DNA from: Leptospira wolffii serovar Khorat str. Khorat-H2
Lineage (GTDB): Bacteria > Spirochaetota > Leptospiria > Leptospirales > Leptospiraceae
Direction of reading: 5' to 3'
Assembly (NCBI RefSeq): GCF_000306115.2
Contig: NZ_AKWX02000004.1
Location: 413,501-477,500 of the forward strand
DNA: 64,000 nucleotides
Part shown: positions 46,206 through 54,632 of the stretch, one piece after another
Layout: each line of letters opens with the position of its first letter
Position numbering within the stretch: position 1 is the first letter of the stretch
The notes under the pieces: model-generated
Seen by the model: the letters and a program-made list of their open reading frames with translations, nothing else
Database searches by the model: none
What the model was told of the DNA's origin: nothing
Position numbers and translations under genes: made by a program

Positions 46206-47318
46206 ATGGATTGGAATATCGCATACCTATTATTCGGCGCCTCTTTCGGTTGTATCTGGTCTTTGGGGATTCTACTTTCTCCCGTTTCCTTAGGAGAAAG
46301 GACAAGAATCGCTCTTATCATGCTATTCTCCTCACTCTGGCTTATGGGAGGAGCGACATTCATTTCCGGAATGGTTCGCACTTATCCGATATTGTACGGA
46401 TTCCATCTTCCTTTCGCATTGGGAATCGCACCCATTCTATACATACATTTTCAGGTCACTTTGCTTGGACTGGAAATTTCCAAAAAGGAGATCCTCCTAC
46501 ATTTTCTTCCCAATGTATTCTGCCTGATTTTGCTATTACCTTTTTGGGCGGGAGGAGAAGAGTTCAGAGCGAGAACGTTGCAGGAGATTACGCAGCCCGG
46601 GGGGTATTCCAGCATACTGGCTTTTCTGCAAATCACTCCTAAAATTTCAATTCTTTCCTATTTTCTACCCTTACTCTGGATATACCGAAGTTATTTATTC
46701 CGCTCCGAACAGGACGAAAACGAAGAAAGAGCTAGAAGAATGTTCCTACTCTTTATCAGTTTGGTTTGTCTCGTCATTTTCTGGGGACTCCTAGGATCCG
46801 TTATGAGAAGAATAGAATTCGTAAAAGAGAGTATCTTCAGTCTTCCCGCATTATTGGTTTTAGGGTATCTGCTCTCCCAAAGGGAACCGAATTGGCTCGG
46901 TTTCGTAGGAAAAAGTTTAAGAGAAGTAAGGTATAAGAAATCCAGACTCAACGGAATGGATGAAACAAAGATCAAGAATCGCCTGGAAACTCTGATGAAA
47001 AGAGAAAAGGTATACGCCGACGAGGATCTCACGCTTTCCCAGTTAGCGGAGGAATTGGAGCTTACCAACCACCAACTTTCCGAATTCTTAAATCGACGAT
47101 TGTCTATGAAATTTTCGGATTATATCAACTCTTGGAGGGTGGAAGAAGCCAAGGTATTGCTCTTGGAAGATCCGAACCGTTCCATTTTGGCGATCTCCGA
47201 ATCCGTAGGATTCAATTCCAAGTCCGCATTCAACGAAGCGTTTAAGAAATTTACGGAATCCACCCCCAGCGAATTCAGAAAGACCGCCGTTTTGTATAAA
47301 GCTTCGTTAAAATTTTAA
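46206..47318 (+). CDS. AraC family regulator with N-terminal membrane domain
   Basis: A 370-residue protein. Residues 1-220 hold about seven hydrophobic segments (SFGCIWSLGILLSPVSL, IALIMLFSSLWLMGG and others). The C-terminus is an AraC/XylS DNA-binding domain with two helix-turn-helices (LAEELELTNHQLSEFLNRR and ISESVGFNSKSAFNEAFKKF). This membrane-linked AraC type is common in Leptospira. The ligand is unknown; a signal read within the membrane or periplasm is likely. It follows glpD by 38 bases and precedes the second ligase by 80 bases. Confidence 0.88.
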   Translation: MDWNIAYLLFGASFGCIWSLGILLSPVSLGERTRIALIMLFSSLWLMGGATFISGMVRTYPILYGFHLPFALGIAPILYIHFQVTLLGLEISKKEILLHFLPNVFCLILLLPFWAGGEEFRARTLQEITQPGGYSSILAFLQITPKISILSYFLPLLWIYRSYLFRSEQDENEERARRMFLLFISLVCLVIFWGLLGSVMRRIEFVKESIFSLPALLVLGYLLSQREPNWLGFVGKSLREVRYKKSRLNGMDETKIKNRLETLMKREKVYADEDLTLSQLAEELELTNHQLSEFLNRRLSMKFSDYINSWRVEEAKVLLLEDPNRSILAISESVGFNSKSAFNEAFKKFTESTPSEFRKTAVLYKASLKF

Positions 47319-47326
47319 AATCCATA

Positions 47327-47350
47327 CGTCCTGAGTTATACGCCAGGACG
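47327..47350 (+). terminator. hairpin between the AraC gene and the second ligase
   Basis: CGTCCTG pairs with CAGGACG around a 10-base loop, 8 bases after the AraC stop. There is no T-run; it may be a weak terminator or processing site. Confidence 0.4.
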
Positions 47351-47378
47351 ACAAACTTCTTAAACGACCATATACTCT

Positions 47379-47394
47379 CCTCCATCCAAGGAGG
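47379..47394 (+). promoter_or_regulatory. possible ribosome-site-masking hairpin
   Basis: GGAGG (47390-47394) is a near-ideal Shine-Dalgarno for the ATG at 47399. CCTCC at 47379-47383 can pair with it across a 6-base loop, which could mask the ribosome site. Confidence 0.4.
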
Positions 47395-47398
47395 TGGC

Positions 47399-49312
47399 AT
47401 GAAAACTCTTGCCGATTTATTTCAATCGTCCAAAAATAAATATGGGGATCTTCCCGCGTTTCTGACTAAAAAATCCTCGGGGGAATTCGAATCGGTCGGA
47501 TATTCCGAATTGTACGAATTAGGATTACGGCTTGGTACCGCACTTATAGAACTGGAATTTCCTTACAAAGGACATGCCGCCGTCCTTGCCGACAATCGCT
47601 TAGAATGGATTATCGCGGACTATGCGATCATAATGGCCGGAGGTGCGGACGTTCCTAGGGGAACGGATGTCACGGATTCCGACCTGAATCATATTCTTCC
47701 TCATAGCGGTTCCACGATCGTATTTGCGGAGAATGACGGCGTGCTACGGAAACTACAGCAGAACCAAGGAGCGATCCGCGACGTACAATCGATTATTCTA
47801 ATGGATCCGAACGCAAAAGGAACCGGGAAAGAGCTTCGGTTTTGGGATCTGATCCAAAGAGGAAAAGAACTCAGGGAGAAGGGGAATCGCCAGATGGAAG
47901 AAAGGATTTCGCTGATCCAAGAAGAGGATCTTTTTACTCTGATTTACACGGCGGGAACTACGGGACGCCCCAAGGGAGTTCCTCTCACACATAAGAATAT
48001 CATGTCCCAGATCAATCGCATACCTATCCAGCTCGCCGCGGGAGAAAGGATACTTTCCATTCTTCCCGTATGGCATAGTTTCGAAAGGATGTTCGAAATG
48101 GTATGCATCCATTTCGGAGCGGGTACGTACTATTCTTCCGTGAGGACTTTGAAGGAGGATCTAAAAAAGGTCAAACCTACTTTTATGGCCTCCGCGCCTA
48201 GGTTATGGGAAAGCATATACCAGGGGATCTATGCGACCGTATCCAAATCCTCCAATATAAAACAAAAATTGTTTCGCGCGGCATTGTTTTTCTCCTCGAA
48301 TCTACAATCCGCAAAGCGCTGGCTAGGTTTCCGAGAATTGGATCTGACGGGTAGGAATTCCTTCGTTTCCTTTTTCGTGGGAATTTTCAAGATTATACAA
48401 TATATTTTGAATATTCTCCCCGCCGCCTTCCTGGATCGGATCGTTTTGAGTAAGATTCGCCAGGCTACGGGAGGACAGCTAAAAGGTACCGTTTCCGGAG
48501 GAGGAGCGCTTCCCATCCATGTGGACAAATTTTTCAATGCGATCGGCATCCAGGTTTTGGAAGGATACGGTCTCACCGAAACTTCTCCCGTGATCTCCGT
48601 TCGCATCTTAAACGAGGCGGTGATGGGAACCGTAGGTCCTTTGTACAAGGAAACCTCTTTAAGAATCCTAGATCCGAATACGTCCAAGATTCTCTGGACG
48701 ACGGAAGAGGGCGGACCGAAGGGGTTCGGTATCAAGGGTGAGATCCATGTTAAAGGGGATCAGGTAATGTCCGGATATTATCATGATGAAGAAAATACCC
48801 GCAAAGTGATGCAGGACGGTTGGTTCAATACGGGCGACCTGGGAATGATGACTTACAATAACTGTCTGAAAATCGTAGGCAGAACCAAAGAAACCATCGT
48901 TCTATTGGGAGGAGAGAATGTGGAGCCGGTCCCGATAGAGAATATTCTCGGTCAGTCGGAACTCATCCTACAATGTATGGTGATCGGTCAGGATCAGAAA
49001 TATCTTTCCGCCCTTATCGTTCCGAATCCCGAATTTTTTCCGAATTACAAGTCCGGCGTCGGATTCGGTTCTCCGGAGGAAGAGGCAAAATGTGTGGCAA
49101 AGATCCAATCCGTAATTAAGAATTCCATCTCCGCTACGAACGGATTCAAGTCATTTGAAAGAGTGGTGGATTTCAGGATCCTACCTAAACCTTTCGAGAC
49201 GGGAGACGAGCTTACCGCGAAACTTTCCGTAAAACGCCATATAGTTACGGAAAAATATTCCGGATTGATTTCGGATATTTACTCCGGCAAAAAGGAAGAG
49301 GCCATTAGGTAA
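47399..49312 (+). CDS. long-chain fatty acid-CoA ligase, second copy
   Basis: A 637-residue AMP-binding enzyme, paralogue of the gene at 6305. Motifs: [46 protein letters not shown]. It lacks the hydrophobic insert of the first copy: FFVGIFKIIQYILNILPAAFL runs directly into DRIVLSKIR. It has a strong AAGGAGGTGG ribosome site. Together with the convergent TetR gene at 49407 it could form a fatty-acid-responsive unit, though the regulator has no site I can identify here. Activates fatty acids by adenylation and thioesterification. Confidence 0.92.
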   Translation: MKTLADLFQSSKNKYGDLPAFLTKKSSGEFESVGYSELYELGLRLGTALIELEFPYKGHAAVLADNRLEWIIADYAIIMAGGADVPRGTDVTDSDLNHILPHSGSTIVFAENDGVLRKLQQNQGAIRDVQSIILMDPNAKGTGKELRFWDLIQRGKELREKGNRQMEERISLIQEEDLFTLIYTAGTTGRPKGVPLTHKNIMSQINRIPIQLAAGERILSILPVWHSFERMFEMVCIHFGAGTYYSSVRTLKEDLKKVKPTFMASAPRLWESIYQGIYATVSKSSNIKQKLFRAALFFSSNLQSAKRWLGFRELDLTGRNSFVSFFVGIFKIIQYILNILPAAFLDRIVLSKIRQATGGQLKGTVSGGGALPIHVDKFFNAIGIQVLEGYGLTETSPVISVRILNEAVMGTVGPLYKETSLRILDPNTSKILWTTEEGGPKGFGIKGEIHVKGDQVMSGYYHDEENTRKVMQDGWFNTGDLGMMTYNNCLKIVGRTKETIVLLGGENVEPVPIENILGQSELILQCMVIGQDQKYLSALIVPNPEFFPNYKSGVGFGSPEEEAKCVAKIQSVIKNSISATNGFKSFERVVDFRILPKPFETGDELTAKLSVKRHIVTEKYSGLISDIYSGKKEEAIR

Positions 49313-49331
49313 GCGGATTTCTAATCAAGGT

Positions 49332-49367
49332 CGCGAGAATTTTAGGATTCCCTGAAATTCTTTCGCG
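49332..49367. terminator. bidirectional hairpin between the ligase and tetR genes
   Basis: CGCGA-GAATTT pairs with AAATTC-TT-TCGCG around a 12-base loop, in the gap between two convergent genes. It has no long T-run. Confidence 0.5.
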
Positions 49368-49406
49368 TCCTTGGGCTGATTATTAAAAGACCGAACGTCA
49401 TAAATG

Positions 49407-49985
49407 TTAAAAAGTGAAAGTATTAGCGAGAACGACTCCCATGAAATCTTTTACCACTTCGGCGACCTCGTCCAACTTGATCGAATCCTGATCCACGATT
49501 CTCTGTCCGACGGCTCCTAAAATAATACTGATCAGCAGTCTGTTCAGATTCGGATTCGTAATCCCTAAATGCTTGGTAATGATGGTGACGTATTCCTTCA
49601 TCGCTTCCGCGATCAGTTGTTTTTCCTCTTCGTGGTTTTTGAGTCTGGATACGTCGCAGATGATATATAATAAATTCTGGAAATAGGTCTCTCTATCCTT
49701 GACCATCGAAAATAAGGCTTCCACTCTCTTTTCGATGGATTGGTTGTCTTCTCCCTTGGAGTAAACCTGAAGCTCCTCAATATCCTTGTTCAGGACGAAC
49801 TTGACCAGTTCCTTGAAGATATCCTCTTTAGTGGAGAAATAATGGTAAAGGGTACCGGTGGAAACATCCAGCTCGGTTGCGATTTCTCTCATAGAAACGG
49901 CCGAATACCCTCTCCGAGCCAAAATATCCACACATTTAGAGAGGATTTCGGCCTTATACTTTTCGTGGTTTACGATTTTGGGCAT
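49407..49985 (-). CDS. TetR/AcrR family transcriptional regulator
   Basis: A 192-residue repressor with an N-terminal HTH: ILARRGYSAVSMREIATELD followed by VSTGTLYHYFSTKEDIF. The C-terminal ligand domain is all helical. It is convergent with the second acyl-CoA ligase. A long inverted repeat at 50035-50067 lies about 50 bases upstream of its ATG and may be its operator or the end of the patatin transcript. The effector is unknown; a long-chain acyl-CoA is plausible by context only. Confidence 0.9.
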   Translation of the reverse strand: MPKIVNHEKYKAEILSKCVDILARRGYSAVSMREIATELDVSTGTLYHYFSTKEDIFKELVKFVLNKDIEELQVYSKGEDNQSIEKRVEALFSMVKDRETYFQNLLYIICDVSRLKNHEEEKQLIAEAMKEYVTIITKHLGITNPNLNRLLISIILGAVGQRIVDQDSIKLDEVAEVVKDFMGVVLANTFTF

Positions 49986-50034
49986 TTCTTGTCAGTCCTG
50001 AATGAGAGTTTTTCTATTTCTATTTTCGCTCATC

Positions 50035-50067
50035 GAATTCTCGGATTTGTTATAAATCCGAGAATTC
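50035..50067. repeat. 14-bp perfect inverted repeat upstream of tetR
   Basis: GAATTCTCGGATTT and its exact complement AAATCCGAGAATTC are separated by 5 bases (GTTAT). No T-run follows in either direction. It lies between the patatin stop and the tetR start, both on the minus strand, so it may be an operator or a 3' hairpin of the patatin mRNA. Confidence 0.6.
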
Positions 50068-50100
50068 TTCCCTGATCTCTATATTCTAGGGGTAAGTTAA

Positions 50101-51108
50101 TTATTTTATTTGTTCGAAAAAAGAATGCAAGTTTTTTTTCCAATTAGGGAAAAGATGAGAGAGTATCTTATCCTTTTGGGCCTCGGCGTCCTTCTTACCT
50201 AGCTCGAAGGCGTATTGGACCAATTGCGGACTGGTATAATCAAAACCCTGATCTATAAATTTCCCCTCGGGAGAAATCAGCAAGGTATCCCGGAGAATTT
50301 CCGGGGATTTCCCCACCAAGGTGGTGCTTTCGTAGAAGACCCCGATTTTAGGCAGCTCAGGAGAGAATTTTTCGAGGAGTAGGTTATTTGTCAGGCCCCC
50401 GTCCAGATAGTAATTTCCGTTTAGGCTTTGCAAAGGTAGAACCGGAAAGGCAGAGCAGGAATTCATCACGATCTGCGCAGCCGTCTCCGGATCCTTAAAA
50501 TCCTCTTCCGTAAAGATCCTTTCTCTCCATCCCCAGTCTTTCATCTTCTTCAGGACCCGGTAAGGCAGATTTCCTTTCTTTCGCAATTCCTCATCTTGGA
50601 AATAGGCTCTTATAATGGAAGCGGCCTTGGCTAAAAGTAGCCTTTGGATGGGTTCTCCTTTTCGATTTTTATCTAGGGTCTCTTTGGGGATCTCTACCGT
50701 ATGAATTCGAATTTTGGCAGCCTTGGAAATTAGCTTGGGAAATCGAAGGCAATAGTTCACGGTTCTTCTTGCGATTGTATGATGAGGGAAGGGAGAAAGA
50801 ATCCTTAGGAGTCGATTCCAATAGAAATTCTTGGGGTTTCTTTTGGTGAGTTCTTGGAAGTAATTGGAACTATCCACTTCCGTTTCGGAAAGAGTGCTAA
50901 CTGCCATCGCCGCACCGGCGCTTACGCCGGAAACTTCTTTGATCCGAATCCCCCAGGTTCGGAGGGCGAATGCGAAACCTAGTCCGTAAAAAGCCTTAAT
51001 CCCTCCGCCTGCAATTGCGAGAGCGATTTCTTTTTGGGTACCTATTTCTTGCCATAAGGTCCGGATTCCTTTCTTAATTTTGTCTTCAAAAGAAAAATCC
51101 GGGTCCAT
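50101..51108 (-). CDS. patatin-like phospholipase family protein
   Basis: A 335-residue patatin-fold lipid acyl hydrolase. It has the oxyanion loop GGGIKAFYGLG, the nucleophile GVSAG (Ser), and the second catalytic residue in YLDGGLTNN (Asp). The start at 51108 (ATG) is chosen over an upstream TTG; neither has a strong ribosome site. The N-terminus has no signal peptide. Patatin proteins release fatty acids from membrane lipids; the substrate is unknown. It is divergent from the thioesterase gene. Confidence 0.88.
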   Translation of the reverse strand: MDPDFSFEDKIKKGIRTLWQEIGTQKEIALAIAGGGIKAFYGLGFAFALRTWGIRIKEVSGVSAGAAMAVSTLSETEVDSSNYFQELTKRNPKNFYWNRLLRILSPFPHHTIARRTVNYCLRFPKLISKAAKIRIHTVEIPKETLDKNRKGEPIQRLLLAKAASIIRAYFQDEELRKKGNLPYRVLKKMKDWGWRERIFTEEDFKDPETAAQIVMNSCSAFPVLPLQSLNGNYYLDGGLTNNLLLEKFSPELPKIGVFYESTTLVGKSPEILRDTLLISPEGKFIDQGFDYTSPQLVQYAFELGKKDAEAQKDKILSHLFPNWKKNLHSFFEQIK

Positions 51109-51157
51109 AGATTCTAACAGAATGGTTGTGAATCCCAATCATGGCAATTTTAATTTG

Positions 51158-51682
51158 ATGAAAATCAATCTATTTCCAGGATCGGACGGAAGTTCTTATA
51201 CAAAAGCGAGGTGGACCTTGGCGGACGAGAATCAGTTGGACGAAATGCAAAAGGAATGGGAAAAATTCTCCAAGAAGGCTCCGGGGCTACTCATTCCTCC
51301 ACCGGCCTTTAAGGAACTCTCCGGAGAATTCGTTTCTTACGTAAGAAAGAAAGAGCTAACTTGCAGTTTTTATATAGAACCGCGTTTTTCCAATCCTATG
51401 GGAGTGTTCCAAGGAGGTTTTTTGGGAGCGGCATTCGATAATACCTTCGGACCTCTTTGTTATTTGGCGGCCGGAAAACCCACAACTACATTGGAACTCA
51501 GCGTTAGTTATATACGTATGGTAAAGGAAAACCAAAGGATTACAGTAAATGCCAAGGTCGTTGCGAGAGGGAACCAACATATTTATTTGGAAGGGCAAGC
51601 TTTCGACGAGGAAGGGAAGTTGCTCGCCAAGTCCACGACCCAGGTGTTGATTCTAAGAATTCCGGGAGGAAGCGAGGCTTAA
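51158..51682 (+). CDS. PaaI/hotdog-fold thioesterase
   Basis: A 174-residue hotdog-domain protein. The central helix region NPMGVFQGGFLGAAFDNTFGPL and the following TLELSVSYIRMVKENQRITV match PaaI-type thioesterases, which hydrolyse acyl-CoA. The start at 51158 leaves 49 bases before the divergent patatin gene; ATG at 51122 is the alternative. Ends 19 bases before the convergent voltage-sensor-like gene. Acyl chain preference is unknown. Confidence 0.85.
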   Translation: MKINLFPGSDGSSYTKARWTLADENQLDEMQKEWEKFSKKAPGLLIPPPAFKELSGEFVSYVRKKELTCSFYIEPRFSNPMGVFQGGFLGAAFDNTFGPLCYLAAGKPTTTLELSVSYIRMVKENQRITVNAKVVARGNQHIYLEGQAFDEEGKLLAKSTTQVLILRIPGGSEA

Positions 51683-51701
51683 GGATTCCCGGTAAGAATT
51701 T

Positions 51702-52550
51702 TTAAGCCTGTAAGGATTCTTCCGAACCGGTTTGAGCGCTTGTTGGACCGGTGATTCTTTCAAGAGGGAGTTTTTTCACGTGTTCTGACATTTCCTTCAG
51801 AATATTGGCGGTGATTTCTTTCATGATATCACCCATCACTTCCGTTTCCAACACTTCGGCGATCATCTTACCTATATCTTCTCCTAACTTCTTGGAAATT
51901 TCGGACATGAAGGGGATGCGGGACAATTCTTCTAACAGAAATTTGGACTGAAGGGATTCGTTTACTTTTGCATTCAGGCGTTCCGTGTGTTTGGAAAAGG
52001 CTTGGTTCGCTAATTGGCTATAATCCAAACGGAGCATCACGTCTTGGACTCTTTCAAGAGAATGTAGGAAGACCGCATCCGCTATCGTATCCACGATCAC
52101 GTCCCGGAAGCGGAAAGTGATCTCCCTAGTCAAGGCCTCGCTCACGTTTTGACCGGAAGTTCCGAAACGATAGAATGCGATCGCTAGTTTTACTCCTCTC
52201 AGGAGTAGGAAGGGTCTTAGAAAATACAAAGGAACGATTCCTACGAGTTCGTACCAGTTGGTTCTAAGATATTTTTTCAGATCCTTTTTTTCACGAATCT
52301 TGAACCAAACCTCGAATCCCCAGAGTATGATTACTACGAGGTCGAAAGCCAGTACGTAGGTGGGAATATCCTTATGAATGAAGTCTTTGTATGAGTTTAA
52401 GAATAGCAGGAAGAATACGTCGATTGCGGCGATACTGAGAAGAAAGTAATCCCTTGCCGTACCAGGGAGAACGCTTCTCCAATATTTGACGGTCTGAATC
52501 CAATTTCTGATTTTAGAAGGCTTTTGGGGCTTTCCTGTCTCTTTAGCCAT
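51702..52550 (-). CDS. membrane protein with voltage-sensor-like N-terminal region
   Basis: A 282-residue protein. The first 140 residues hold four hydrophobic segments resembling S1-S4 of ion channels: a short first helix (DYFLLSIAAIDVFFLLFL), a second with acidic then Lys (VVIILWGFEVWFKI), an S3-like NWYELVGIVPLYFL and an S4-like LRPFLLLRGVKLAIAFYR with spaced basic residues. There is no S5-S6 pore and no selectivity loop. The C-terminal 140 residues are helical and charged, with an amphipathic heptad look. Ion transporter-family membership is plausible. The start has no obvious ribosome site. Confidence 0.78.
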   Translation of the reverse strand: MAKETGKPQKPSKIRNWIQTVKYWRSVLPGTARDYFLLSIAAIDVFFLLFLNSYKDFIHKDIPTYVLAFDLVVIILWGFEVWFKIREKKDLKKYLRTNWYELVGIVPLYFLRPFLLLRGVKLAIAFYRFGTSGQNVSEALTREITFRFRDVIVDTIADAVFLHSLERVQDVMLRLDYSQLANQAFSKHTERLNAKVNESLQSKFLLEELSRIPFMSEISKKLGEDIGKMIAEVLETEVMGDIMKEITANILKEMSEHVKKLPLERITGPTSAQTGSEESLQA

Positions 52551-52623
52551 GCGGAATCCGCCGAATCGGTTCGGTGTTTACAAGTTTTTCCGAAGTTCGC
52601 ATTCTGGTCACTAGATTTCGCGA

Positions 52624-53115
52624 ATGCATTTGGTGATCGACGGTTTCAACTTGATTTACAAATTTCCGGAACTGGAGGAATTCATGTATTCCAACCGTTT
52701 GCGGGACGCCAGGGTCGGCTTGCTGAGAATTCTAGAGTCTTATTCCAAGAAGATAAAGAGTCCCAAGATCCACGTTTTTTTCGACGGAAAGAAAGAGAAG
52801 GGAAACGATACCCGCAAGGATGCATACGGAGATTTGCAGGTTTATTTCAGCTTGGATGAAAAAGCCGACGAACTAATCAAAGAATATATTAAATTCTCTC
52901 CTAGACCGGCGGATTTGTTTGTGGTCACCTCCGACCAGGAAATTTTGATATTTGCGAAACGCTTAGGAGCCAAAACGATTCTTTCGGAAGAATTCGCCGA
53001 AAAAGTCGAAAAGGCCTTCTCGGAAAAACCCAAGATAGAGGAAAAAGACTCCAAGGAAAAATTATCTCCTTCGGAACTCCTTTATTGGAAGGAACTCTTT
53101 AAAAAGGGAAAGTGA
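52624..53115 (+). CDS. NYN-domain (YacP-like) protein
   Basis: A 163-residue nuclease-fold protein. The N-terminal LVIDGFNLIYK carries the first catalytic acidic motif of the PIN/NYN superfamily, and VVTSDQEIL near residue 104 supplies another Asp. YacP/Rae1 in Bacillus is a ribosome-linked endoribonuclease; members of the family cut RNA. It ends 4 bases before the MBOAT start, so they form an operon, though functionally unrelated. Activity is inferred. Confidence 0.85.
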   Translation: MHLVIDGFNLIYKFPELEEFMYSNRLRDARVGLLRILESYSKKIKSPKIHVFFDGKKEKGNDTRKDAYGDLQVYFSLDEKADELIKEYIKFSPRPADLFVVTSDQEILIFAKRLGAKTILSEEFAEKVEKAFSEKPKIEEKDSKEKLSPSELLYWKELFKKGK

Positions 53116-53119
53116 AAGG

Positions 53120-54619
53120 GTGCTTTTTAATACGATTCTATTTCTCGTTTTCTTCTCCGTAGTCTATCCGATTTATTGGCTACTTCCGGAGCGTCGCAGA
53201 TCGGATTTCCTTCTTTTAGCTAGTGCCGTATTTTACATCCTCGGATCGGCGACCCTGTTAGGAGGGATAGGATTCTTCCTACATTTTTTAGGAATCGTGC
53301 TCCTAAATTACTTCGCTTACTTTAAGATTCGGACTTCGTCCTCGCCTAAGCCCTGGATGATCTTCGCCGTTCTATTGAACGTGATCAATCTGGGATTTTT
53401 CAAGTATTTCTACTTTATCAATCGTATTCTTTACGATCTCACATCCTTTCCTTTCTTCGAGGAAGTTCCAAGAATCCTACAGATATCCCTTCCTTTGGCG
53501 GTTAGCTTTTACAGTTTCCAGATGATCGCCGCCGCGGTAGACGCCTATAGAAAGCCGGAAGGGGAGATCATATCCCTCAAAAAGTATCTAGGATTTGTGA
53601 TATTCTTCCCGGTTCTTATCGTCGGTCCCATTTTGAGAGTAAGGGATTATTTTCCCAACCTGAATTCCTTACGTCCGGATAAGGATAAGATCGTAAGAGG
53701 GTCCTATCTGGTCATAGGCGGATTATTGAAGAAGATCCTAGTCGCGGATCCGGTTGCCGGAGTCATCGCACCCGTTTTCTCCCATCCGGGGCAATACGAT
53801 ATTCTCTCCTTGGTCATGGTCGCTTTCGGATATGCGATCCAAGTATATTGCGATTTCTCCGGATTGACCGACATGGCGAGAGGTGTGGCTCTGATGTTCG
53901 GGTTCGAACTCCCCGAAAACTTCGAAGCTCCTTTATTTTCTCCTTCGGGTAAGGTGCTTTGGCAGCGTTGGCATATGACGCTTTCCTTTTGGTTGCGGGA
54001 TTATATCTATTTCTCCTTAGGGGGAAGTAGAAAGGGAGAATGGAGAACCTACATCAACCTGATCATCACGATGACCGTAGGAGGAATTTGGCACGGAGCG
54101 GATTACACGTTCGTAACCTGGGGATTTTATTGGGGGTCGATTCTCGCCTTGGAACGTTTCCTCATGGGAAAATTCGGTTGGGACGACGGAGAAAATAGCA
54201 ATCGAATCGTGAAGTTCCTACGTATCCAATTCGTATTCGCTCTCTTTTCGTTTAGTGCGATTCTTTTCAGAGCGAATTCCGCGAAAACAATGGTGCAACA
54301 CGTTGTAGGACTCGTAACTAATACCGCATCGCATTTCTCCTCCCAATTGCAATCTCTGAAGTTAGGCTGGGTGGAAGAAGCGACGAGTCTAGTCGCAGGG
54401 CCTTCCCCTTTCTTATTCGATACGATGAAGAATATGGAGAAGATTTTTTACGCTTATCTGGGGTTCGTTTTCTTCCATTGGGTCCAGACCCGGAAGGATA
54501 AATTGATATCTTTAGCGAAAGGCAGGGACTGGGCGCTCATTCTCGGCGGTGTCGGGACGATACTTTCGATCGCTCTTTTCTCGGAAGACTCGGGCGTTTG
54601 CGTGTATTGCCAATTTTAA
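53120..54619 (+). CDS. MBOAT family O-acyltransferase, copy 2
   Basis: A 499-residue polytopic MBOAT protein, paralogue of the gene at 21993. Shared blocks: WQRWHMTLSFWLRDYIYFSLGG and the catalytic His in GGIWHGADYTFVTWG near residue 330. The insertion of about 30 residues near 420 is the main length difference. The start is GTG, 4 bases after the NYN gene. It is followed 13 bases later by a DUF1574 gene. Same predicted role as copy 1, probably with different acceptor or donor. Confidence 0.9.
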   Translation: MLFNTILFLVFFSVVYPIYWLLPERRRSDFLLLASAVFYILGSATLLGGIGFFLHFLGIVLLNYFAYFKIRTSSSPKPWMIFAVLLNVINLGFFKYFYFINRILYDLTSFPFFEEVPRILQISLPLAVSFYSFQMIAAAVDAYRKPEGEIISLKKYLGFVIFFPVLIVGPILRVRDYFPNLNSLRPDKDKIVRGSYLVIGGLLKKILVADPVAGVIAPVFSHPGQYDILSLVMVAFGYAIQVYCDFSGLTDMARGVALMFGFELPENFEAPLFSPSGKVLWQRWHMTLSFWLRDYIYFSLGGSRKGEWRTYINLIITMTVGGIWHGADYTFVTWGFYWGSILALERFLMGKFGWDDGENSNRIVKFLRIQFVFALFSFSAILFRANSAKTMVQHVVGLVTNTASHFSSQLQSLKLGWVEEATSLVAGPSPFLFDTMKNMEKIFYAYLGFVFFHWVQTRKDKLISLAKGRDWALILGGVGTILSIALFSEDSGVCVYCQF

Positions 54620-54632
54620 AGGAGAAGGAACC

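Noticed and set aside
48229..48735. A 168-codon minus-strand frame inside the second acyl-CoA ligase gene
   Set aside because: Antisense to conserved ligase motifs, so the frame is a by-product of codon bias.
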